Both the position numbers and the translations under genes were made by a program. The notes under the pieces were generated by a model. That model did not search any database and was not told the origin of the DNA. It saw nothing but the letters and a program-made list of their open reading frames with translations. A DNA stretch of 64,000 nt from Knoellia locipacati (lineage in GTDB: Bacteria > Actinomycetota > Actinomycetes > Actinomycetales > Dermatophilaceae), in NCBI RefSeq assembly GCF_007992835.1, contig NZ_BKBA01000003.1:186001-250000 (forward strand). Reading direction: 5' to 3'. Below are positions 42,757 to 49,735 of this stretch, piece by piece (positions within the stretch are counted from its first letter, which is position 1; each line of letters begins with the position of its first letter).

Positions 42757-44006
42757 CAGTCGTCTCCTTCGAGGGGTGGCAGCGTGAGCTCCACCTCGGT
42801 TCCGTCCTCACGGCGGCGGACCCGTGCGGTCCCACCGTGTCGTTCCATCCTTCCGAGGATCGAGGCGCGCACCCCGAGGCGGTCCTCGGGGATGTCGTCC
42901 AGCTCGAATCCTTCGCCCCTGTCGCGCACGTAGGCCTCGACGCCGGTCGGGCCGATCTCGACGTATGCCGTCACCGGCGGCCTCCCGTGCCGCGTCGCGT
43001 TGAGCATGGCCTCGCGCAGGGCCCGGGCCAGGGCGGTGCCGTGCTCCTCGAGCGGCCGGTCGCCGGTGACGACGAGGTCGATGACGATCCCGCTGTGGTC
43101 CTCGACGTCGTGGGCGGCGGCCGTGACCGCGGAGGCGAGGGTCTCGTCGGAGCCGGCCGGGCCGGCATACAGCCACGAGCGGAGCTCGCGCTCCTGGGCA
43201 CGCGCGAGCTGCGTCACCGACGCGGGGTCGTGCGAACGGCGCTGGATGAGCGCGAGGGTCTGGAGCACCGAGTCGTGGAGGTGCGCGGCGATGTCGGCGC
43301 GCTCGTTGGCCCGGGCGGCGACCTCCTGCTCCTCTCGGTAGTCGCGCCACAGCCGGACGACCCACGGCGCGGCGATGAGGGCGGCCCCCATGAGGACGGC
43401 GAGCGTGGCGAGCAGCGCGTCACCCATCTCGGCGAGCGACCCGCCGCGGATCGTCAGGACGAGGATGCCGATGACCGCGACGACCGTGCCGAGGCCCAGC
43501 CGCAGCCAGAGCATCCCGCGGTCCTGCTGCTGGGTGCCGAGCCACTTGGTGCGCTCGGCGTCGTCGAGGTGCGACCAGGCCACCGTGACACCGACGGCGA
43601 TGAGGAGCAGCGGCAGGAGCACGCCCGCCCGTACGTCGACGCCGGCGAGCTGGAGCCCGACGACGGCACCGACGAGGACGAGCAGCCCACCCGCCGCGAC
43701 GAACATCCCCCAGCGCGACTCACCCAGCCCGGTCACCGCACGCAGGGCACCGGGGTCGCGGCGCTCGCCGCCCGTGTCGCTCGACGGCGTCACCGCCCAG
43801 AGGAACAGGTAGATCGGGATGCCGGGGCCGAGGATGGCGAGCACGACGAAGAGCAGGTGGACCCGGCGGAGGCTGACGTCGAGGTGCTCGGCGATCCCCG
43901 CGCACACCCCGCCCACCCAGCGGCCCGCGACGGGTCGCGTCAGCGGCGGACGCCCCGGGGCGGGGAGGTCCGCGGGCGACGCGACGCGCTCGTACGGTGT
44001 GGGCAC
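42756..44006 (-). CDS. PspC-domain sensor histidine kinase
   Basis: A 416-residue kinase. The N-terminal PspC domain (RPVAGRWVGGVCAGIAEHL, about 23-60) is followed by a series of membrane helices (about 60-225), a HisKA_3-type dimerisation helix with the phosphorylated His in DIAAHLHDSVLQTLALI, and a HATPase domain (EAMLNATRHG as N-box, DRGEGFELDDIPEDRLGV as G-box). GTG 44006 is preferred because CAGGAT lies 6 nt upstream, like other leaderless starts here; GTG 44024 is possible. A divergent PspC protein (44133) may be its target or partner. Confidence 0.88.
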   Translation of the reverse strand: MPTPYERVASPADLPAPGRPPLTRPVAGRWVGGVCAGIAEHLDVSLRRVHLLFVVLAILGPGIPIYLFLWAVTPSSDTGGERRDPGALRAVTGLGESRWGMFVAAGGLLVLVGAVVGLQLAGVDVRAGVLLPLLLIAVGVTVAWSHLDDAERTKWLGTQQQDRGMLWLRLGLGTVVAVIGILVLTIRGGSLAEMGDALLATLAVLMGAALIAAPWVVRLWRDYREEQEVAARANERADIAAHLHDSVLQTLALIQRRSHDPASVTQLARAQERELRSWLYAGPAGSDETLASAVTAAAHDVEDHSGIVIDLVVTGDRPLEEHGTALARALREAMLNATRHGRPPVTAYVEIGPTGVEAYVRDRGEGFELDDIPEDRLGVRASILGRMERHGGTARVRRREDGTEVELTLPPLEGDD

Positions 44007-44132
44007 ACCCCCATCCTGACGCACGATCGCGATGTGGGTGACGGTCGCAAGGGTGTCGTGGGGGTCCCCTCAGGGAGTCGTCAGGGTCGACCCTCATGGC
44101 AGGACGCCCCGCGGTCGGCCACTGTTGGTGAC

Positions 44133-45593
44133 ATGACGCAGACACCTCACCAGGCGCAGACCGGCGCCGAGTCCCAGGGCCGCCCACAGGGCAGCAAGTT
44201 CTGGGACGACATCTCCTCCACCGGACTCCGCCGCGACCGCTCCCGCCAGTGGTTCGCGGGCGTCTGCTCCGGCATCGCCCGCCGCGTGGACGTCGACCCG
44301 GTGCTCATCCGCGCCGCGTTCATCGCGCTCACCCTCTTCGGCGGGTTCGGGATCGTCGCCTACCTCGTCGCCTGGCTGCTCATGCCCGACGAGGGCGGCC
44401 GGATCATGGCGCGTGACGCGCTGGACCGCAACAACGGCGGCGACGCCAGCGGCGCGATCGTCCTCACCGTCATCGCCGTCCTCGTCATCGCCGCGATGGT
44501 CTTCGGCGACAACGGCTTCCTCATCGGCTGGGGCATCATCCCGCTCGCGGTCGTCGGCTGGCTCTTCTGGCGCCACGAGCAGGGCAAGAGCTCGTCAGCG
44601 GCCTGGCAGTCCGCAGGCGCTCCGGGTGCACCCGCGCAGGGACACCCGACGGCTCCGTACGCCGGGAGCCCGTACGCCTCAAACCCGTATGCCGCGACCG
44701 CACCCGCCGCTGCCTCCGCACCTCCGATGGGAAACATGTCCATGACCTCACCGACCACCGCCCCGCCTGCGCCACCGGCACCGACCACGTGGGCAGACGC
44801 CCCGGCGTCTCACGGGTGGCAGCCGCCGCCGGCACCTCCCGTGCCGCCGCGGGCCCACCTCCCTCTCGCCCCTCCTCCCCCGCCGCGTCCGCGGCGCCGG
44901 ACCGCAGGCATCGCCGGGTTCGCCCTCGTCCTCGGCCTCGCGGTCGTGGGCTACGGCGCCGGGCTCATGCTCGACGGCCCGGTCGGCTTCCCCGGCTCAC
45001 GTGAGCTGTTCGGCGGCGTCCTCGCCCTCGGCGCGGCCTCGCTGGCCACGATGATCATCGGCCTCACCGGACGTCGCAGCCTCCTCTCGGCGGCCCTCGT
45101 GACGATCCTCGGCCTCGGTGTCGGCGCCGCCGGCATCGTCGAGGGCAACTGGGAGGGCGACCGCGGGGTCCGCACCTGGACGCCGTCGGCCACGACGACG
45201 ACCCAGCACTTCGACCACAGCGTGGGCCGGGCGACGATCGACCTGCGGCCGCTGTTCGCCTCGCTGGCCGTGCCCGCCACGCCCGCCCCGAGCGGTGGAC
45301 CTGCGCTCACGCCGCCCGGCCAGCCGGTCGCCCCGCAGGACCTCGACATCGAGCAGGGCGCCGGAGAGATGACGATCATCGTCCCCGCCGGCGCCAGCGC
45401 CCAGATCCGAGCCAAGGCCGAGTTCGGCGAGGTCCGCGTCGTCGGCAACCTGCCCGAGGGCATCTCGGACCGGGACGACGGCAGCAACGACGGGCCGAGC
45501 GAGACGCTCAGCCTCGACCTCGGGACCGGCGCTCCCGCCGTCATCGTCCGTGCCGACATCACCGTCGGCCAGATCACCATCCAGGAGGGCTGA
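44133..45593 (+). CDS. PspC-domain membrane protein with Pro-rich linker
   Basis: A 486-residue protein: PspC domain (QWFAGVCSGIARRVDVDPVLIRAAF, about 38-100), one further helix pair (about 100-145), a long Pro/Ala-rich linker (150-245), three more helices (about 250-330), and a C-terminal beta-rich domain with DLDIEQGAGEMTIIVPAGA resembling cell-wall-active/LiaF-type C-termini. It is divergent from the PspC kinase, as in envelope-stress systems of actinobacteria. ATG 44133 follows a CACTGT hexamer by 7 nt. Confidence 0.82.
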   Translation: MTQTPHQAQTGAESQGRPQGSKFWDDISSTGLRRDRSRQWFAGVCSGIARRVDVDPVLIRAAFIALTLFGGFGIVAYLVAWLLMPDEGGRIMARDALDRNNGGDASGAIVLTVIAVLVIAAMVFGDNGFLIGWGIIPLAVVGWLFWRHEQGKSSSAAWQSAGAPGAPAQGHPTAPYAGSPYASNPYAATAPAAASAPPMGNMSMTSPTTAPPAPPAPTTWADAPASHGWQPPPAPPVPPRAHLPLAPPPPPRPRRRTAGIAGFALVLGLAVVGYGAGLMLDGPVGFPGSRELFGGVLALGAASLATMIIGLTGRRSLLSAALVTILGLGVGAAGIVEGNWEGDRGVRTWTPSATTTTQHFDHSVGRATIDLRPLFASLAVPATPAPSGGPALTPPGQPVAPQDLDIEQGAGEMTIIVPAGASAQIRAKAEFGEVRVVGNLPEGISDRDDGSNDGPSETLSLDLGTGAPAVIVRADITVGQITIQEG

Positions 45594-45596
45594 GCG

Positions 45597-45974
45597 ATGA
45601 GCCAGCAGCACGACGACACCACCCGCATCGAGACCCTCCTCGACGAGTCGGACAGGGCCCCGCAGCCCGAGTCGGCACCACAGCCGGACGAGGCACCGGA
45701 GCAGGCTGCCCCAGCCACGCCCTTCACGACGGCCTCCACGATGCCCTACCAGGGCACGACCGTCGTCCCCGAGTACAAGTCCGGCCCGGCCCCGATGACC
45801 TCCGTCGTCGGCCTCCTCGGCCTCCTCACGGTCATCGCGGTCCTCCTCGCGCAGGCCACCGATCTCGACATCCCCTGGGGTGTCGTCGGACCCGTCGCCG
45901 TCGTCGGCAGCGGAGTCCTGCTCGTCGTCCTCGGACTGGCGGGTTTGCGTGGTCAGCGGTACAGGGGCCGATGA
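45597..45974 (+). CDS. Small membrane protein following the PspC protein
   Basis: A 125-residue protein with an acidic Pro/Glu-rich N-terminal half (1-65) and two hydrophobic helices (about 68-88 and 94-114) ending in RGQRYRGR. It starts three bases after the PspC stop and is surely co-transcribed, suggesting a role in the same envelope-stress module. The family is not recognised. Its stop lies one base from that of the convergent NUDIX gene. Confidence 0.75.
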   Translation: MSQQHDDTTRIETLLDESDRAPQPESAPQPDEAPEQAAPATPFTTASTMPYQGTTVVPEYKSGPAPMTSVVGLLGLLTVIAVLLAQATDLDIPWGVVGPVAVVGSGVLLVVLGLAGLRGQRYRGR

Positions 45975-45975
45975 C

Positions 45976-46659
45976 TCACGCGGCGCCGCCGGCGACGGCG
46001 AGTGCGTCCGGGACCGAGCTCGCGAGCGGCAGGCTTGCGAGCTCGGTCTCGTCGACCCACCTCGCGGCCGACGTGGAGCCGCCCACGTCGAGGACGACGG
46101 GGTCGCTCGGCTCGGCGCACACCGCGGTGTGGAACAGCCGGACGGCGTGGAAGTCCTCGACCCTCCCACTCGGCGCCCGACCCACCCAGTGACGCGTCAT
46201 CACGGTGAGCAGCCGCACGTCGGCCACCCGCTGACCGGTCTCCTCGTGGACCTCGCGGACGACGGCGTCGAGGGGCTCCTCCCCCGGGTCGAGCCCACCG
46301 CCGGGCAGGTTCCACATCCCGGCGGCGTTGGTGCGGTCGGACAGCTCGGTCATGAGCACACCGCGCGAGCTGCGCACGACGGCATACGCCGCAATGCGTT
46401 GGTACGGAACGGCATCGGCGACATCACCGTCGGACAGGCCCTCGTCCCGGGTGACGTGTCCCCCGCGTCCGGGAGGGGTCGGCACCGCGAGGGCGAGCAC
46501 GGCATACCGGATCTCGAGGTCCTCGGGCGAGCTCCGCACGGCGGACAGCGGTGAGCCCGACCAGCCGCGGGCGGCGAGCTCGGCCGCGGGGTCGTGACCG
46601 TGCCCGAGCTCGAACCGCTCGACCTCGCGGCCCTCGCTCAGCGCGACGACCGCGATCAT
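45976..46659 (-). CDS. NUDIX hydrolase
   Basis: A 227-residue protein. The Nudix box reads GGGLDPGEEPLDAVVREVHEETGQ (G-x5-E-x7-REUxEE-x2-GU) and should bind metal for hydrolysis of a nucleoside diphosphate derivative. About 85 extra N-terminal residues of unknown fold precede it. The ATG at 46659 overlaps the stop of the glycosyltransferase gene upstream. Substrate unknown. Confidence 0.86.
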   Translation of the reverse strand: MIAVVALSEGREVERFELGHGHDPAAELAARGWSGSPLSAVRSSPEDLEIRYAVLALAVPTPPGRGGHVTRDEGLSDGDVADAVPYQRIAAYAVVRSSRGVLMTELSDRTNAAGMWNLPGGGLDPGEEPLDAVVREVHEETGQRVADVRLLTVMTRHWVGRAPSGRVEDFHAVRLFHTAVCAEPSDPVVLDVGGSTSAARWVDETELASLPLASSVPDALAVAGGAA

Positions 46660-47801
46660 GCGGCGCCGCCGTGGAGACGCTGCGCGCGGGCGTACTCGCC
46701 GAGGGTCGCGTCGACGACGCGCTCCCACGACTGCTCCGGCGCGGTGGTGAGGTTGTGCGTGCGGATGCGCGCGAGCTCCTCGGGGCGCGACGCGAGCGCG
46801 GCCAGTCCCGTGGCGAGCCCCTCGTCGGAGGACCGGAGTATGCCGTCGCGCCCGTCCCGCACGAAGTCGTCGACGCCTGTGCCGGCGCGGGCCAGGACCG
46901 CGAGACCGGCGGTGCGGGCCTCGAGCGCGGCGATGCCGAAGGCCTCGAGCCGTGCGGTCGTGAGATAGACGTCGCTGCGCCAGTGCAGGTCGCGCAGGGC
47001 GTCGCGGGTCAGGCGGCCGGGGGTGTGCACCCAGTCGAGGTCGTGGCGGTCGAGCTGTGCCCGAACGAGCCGGCGCTGGGGACCCTCACCGACGAGGTGC
47101 GCCTCGAGACGCACGCCCGGCGCGAGCGTGTCGAGCCGCGCGCGGGCGTCTCGCAGCACCTCGACCATCGCGCCGGGTCGCTTGCGCCTCACGAAGCGCA
47201 TCGCGCTGACGACCCGCACCACGCCGTCGTCCGGACGGCCGGCACCGAGCGCTGCCGGCGGCTGCCAGTGCTCGACGTCGATGCCGTTGCCCAGCACCTC
47301 CACCGGTGCGCCGCCGGCGATCCGACCCACCTTCTCGGCGGCCATCGCCGACACGGCGGACAGCGCCACCCCGGCCTCGTGCCAGCGGCGGGCATGGCCG
47401 AGCAGCCGGAAGACCGGCCCGCTGCGGTCGATGACGCAGTGCCAGGTCGCCGCAGTCGGGACGTGGGCCTCCAGCGCCACGCCGACCATGTCGGTCGCGA
47501 ACGGGCTGACGACCCCCATGTGGGCGTGCGCCACGTCGAACCCGCCCCGGGTGAGGAGGTCGCGCACCTCGTCCTTGACGAAGGGGTTGACCGGCGGCGA
47601 CCCGGGGACCGGCAGCGGCAGGCGGTGGACGGTGACGCCGTCGGAGGAGGTCCGCGTGTGCCTGCGGGTCCCGCCCGCGGTGGCCGTGACGACCTCGACC
47701 TCGTGCCCGGCGGCCGCCAGCCGGTGGGCGAGGTCGTGCACCTGGACCTCGATCCCGCCGAGGCGCGGCAGGTAGCAGTCGGACAAAAGGGCGATCCTCA
47801 C
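46656..47801 (-). CDS. GT4-family glycosyltransferase
   Basis: A 381-residue GT-B glycosyltransferase. It starts with the RIALLSDCYLPRLGGIEVQV acceptor-domain segment; the donor domain contains VVSAMRFVRRKRPGAMVEV and the E-x7-E type motif EAFGIAALEARTAG. GTG 47801 is chosen as family start; a form from ATG 47819 is possible. A CAGGCT hexamer on the minus strand (47815-47810) sits close to it. It is divergent from the PIG-L deacetylase gene with only ~35 bp between starts, so the two may share regulation and act in one glycoconjugate pathway. Confidence 0.88.
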   Translation of the reverse strand: MRIALLSDCYLPRLGGIEVQVHDLAHRLAAAGHEVEVVTATAGGTRRHTRTSSDGVTVHRLPLPVPGSPPVNPFVKDEVRDLLTRGGFDVAHAHMGVVSPFATDMVGVALEAHVPTAATWHCVIDRSGPVFRLLGHARRWHEAGVALSAVSAMAAEKVGRIAGGAPVEVLGNGIDVEHWQPPAALGAGRPDDGVVRVVSAMRFVRRKRPGAMVEVLRDARARLDTLAPGVRLEAHLVGEGPQRRLVRAQLDRHDLDWVHTPGRLTRDALRDLHWRSDVYLTTARLEAFGIAALEARTAGLAVLARAGTGVDDFVRDGRDGILRSSDEGLATGLAALASRPEELARIRTHNLTTAPEQSWERVVDATLGEYARAQRLHGGAA

Positions 47802-47836
47802 GAGCGACCAGCCTGCCATGCGTCAGGATGGACGCG

Positions 47837-48670
47837 ATGACTCGCACGCTCGTGGCCTTCCACGCCCATCCCGACGACGAGGCCCTCCTCACCTCCGGCA
47901 CCATGGCCAAGGCTGCAGCGCAGGGCCACCGCGTCATCCTCGTGGTCGCCACCGACGGGGCCCTGGGGCTCGCGTCCGACGACTTCCGCGCCGACGGCGA
48001 CCTCTCCGCCGTCCGGCTCGCCGAGGCCCAGCGGTCGGCCGACGTCCTCGGGGTCGCGCGCGTGGAGTGGCTGGGCTACGCCGACTCGGGCCACGACGGC
48101 CCGCTCCCGCAGGACCCTCCCGGCCAGGTGCGGTTCTGCCGTGCCCCCGTCGAGGAGGCCGCCGCGCGGCTGGCCGAGGTGCTCACCGACGAGGGGGCCG
48201 ACGTCCTCCTCACCTACGACGCCCACGGTGGATACGGCCACCGCGACCACGTCCGCGTGCACGAGGTGGGGGCTCGCGCCGCCGAGATCGCCGGGACGCC
48301 GCGCGTCCTCGAGGCCACCGTCCCGCGCGACACCATCGCCCGGGCCGTGCGGCTCGCCGCGAGGGTCTACCCGTTCCCGGAGGAGTTCGACCCGACGAGC
48401 TTCGAGCGGGCCTTCACCGCCCGCGCCGACATCACCCACCGGGTCAGCGTCCGCGGGCACATCGCCGCGAAGCGCGCCTCCATGCGCGCCCACGCCTCGC
48501 AGGCCTCCAACGACGGGTCACAGAGCGGCGACCGCACCCTCGCCGCGTTCCTGCGGATCCCGCGACCGGTCTACGACCTCGTCTTCGGTCGCGAGTGGTT
48601 CCGCGACCCGAGCCTGCCGCGCGGGGGCGCGGACGGCATACGCACCGACATCTTCGAGGGGTTGGCATGA
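47837..48670 (+). CDS. PIG-L/LmbE-family deacetylase
   Basis: A 277-residue zinc-dependent N-deacetylase of GlcNAc-type substrates. The zinc motif FHAHPDDEALLTSG is at residues 8-21, and the third ligand is in GYGHRDHVRVHEV. It resembles MshB/Mca-type enzymes but is next to a GT4 enzyme and a flippase-like protein, suggesting glycolipid or cell-wall sugar modification; a mycothiol role cannot be excluded. ATG 47837 lies 7 nt after CAGGAT; an ATG nine bases upstream is also in frame. Confidence 0.87.
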   Translation: MTRTLVAFHAHPDDEALLTSGTMAKAAAQGHRVILVVATDGALGLASDDFRADGDLSAVRLAEAQRSADVLGVARVEWLGYADSGHDGPLPQDPPGQVRFCRAPVEEAAARLAEVLTDEGADVLLTYDAHGGYGHRDHVRVHEVGARAAEIAGTPRVLEATVPRDTIARAVRLAARVYPFPEEFDPTSFERAFTARADITHRVSVRGHIAAKRASMRAHASQASNDGSQSGDRTLAAFLRIPRPVYDLVFGREWFRDPSLPRGGADGIRTDIFEGLA

Positions 48671-49716
48671 GCAGGCGCAGCAAGCAGGTCCTCCGGGCCG
48701 TGGTGGGGCTGGCCCTGGCCGTCGCCCTGCTCGGCTGGGGGTTCCCCCGGTTCGCCAAGACGACGTGGTCCGACGTCTTCGGGCACCTCCAGGCCGTCTC
48801 GTGGTGGGAGGCGAGCACCTTCCTCGGGCTCGTCCTCGTGGGGCTCGGCTGCTACACGTTCACGTTCACCGGGTCGCTGCCCGGGCTGAGCCAGTGGCGC
48901 GCGTTCATCGTCAACATCTGCGGGTCGTCGGTGAGCAACCTGCTCCCCGGTGGCGGCGCCGTCGGGCTCGCCGCGACCTACACGATCCTGCGGTCGTGGG
49001 GCTTCTCGAACCGCGACGTGTCGACCTCGGCCATCGTCACCGGGGTCTGGAACACGCTGGCGCGCATCGCCCTGCCGATCATCGCCATCCTCATGCTCTG
49101 GTTCGGCAACGACGGGCTCCCCCCGTCGCTCACGAGTGCCGCCATCGCGGCGACGCTCTCGGGTCTCGCGATCTTCGTGGTGTTCGTCGCGATCCTCTCG
49201 AGCGAGAAGGCCGCCCAGACGATCGGCCGCGGCTTCGACCGGGTGCTCGGGCCGCTGTTCCGGCGTCGCCGGCGGACCATGAGCATCGACGCGCTCGTCC
49301 ACGACATGCGCGGGCGGATCAACGAGGTCGTGCGCACCGGATGGGTCCAGATGACCTTCGGCATGATCGGCTTCTTCGGGTTCTACTACCTGCTCTTCGT
49401 GCTCATCATGCACTCGCTCGACGTCGTTCTCCCGCTGGGGATCCTCTTCGCCGCGTTCGCGATCGGCCGCCTGCTCACCGCCGTCGGCATCACCCCGGGC
49501 GGCGTCGGCGTGACCGAGACCGCGACGGTCGTCGCACTGGTCGGGTGGGGCGCTCCGCCCGCCGCGGCCGCCACCGGTGTCATCCTCTTCTCGATCTTCA
49601 CGCACCTCATGGAGGTGCCCCTCGGCGCCATCGGCTGGCTCGCGTGGTCGCTCAGCCCCCGCGTCAAGGGCGCCTCCGGAGACGACGACGCCGTCGCCAC
49701 CGCCAGCACCCGCTGA
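48667..49716 (+). CDS. LPG synthase-like / AglD-type transmembrane protein (UPF0104)
   Basis: A 349-residue membrane protein with about eight helices and the hallmark TPGGVGVTETATV near residue 278, plus SNLLPGGGAVGLA in the first half, both typical of lysylphosphatidylglycerol synthase transmembrane/AglD domains. It lacks the soluble aminoacyl-transfer domain. Such proteins may flip or transfer lipid-linked groups. It overlaps the deacetylase stop (ATGA). Confidence 0.83.
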   Translation: MSRRSKQVLRAVVGLALAVALLGWGFPRFAKTTWSDVFGHLQAVSWWEASTFLGLVLVGLGCYTFTFTGSLPGLSQWRAFIVNICGSSVSNLLPGGGAVGLAATYTILRSWGFSNRDVSTSAIVTGVWNTLARIALPIIAILMLWFGNDGLPPSLTSAAIAATLSGLAIFVVFVAILSSEKAAQTIGRGFDRVLGPLFRRRRRTMSIDALVHDMRGRINEVVRTGWVQMTFGMIGFFGFYYLLFVLIMHSLDVVLPLGILFAAFAIGRLLTAVGITPGGVGVTETATVVALVGWGAPPAAAATGVILFSIFTHLMEVPLGAIGWLAWSLSPRVKGASGDDDAVATASTR

Positions 49717-49735
49717 CAGTTGTGCGGTGTGGGGC

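Noticed and set aside
42837-44132. Upstream extension of the PspC membrane protein frame by 432 codons
   Set aside because: This stretch is antisense to the PspC histidine kinase; similarity and a plausible start appear only at 44133.
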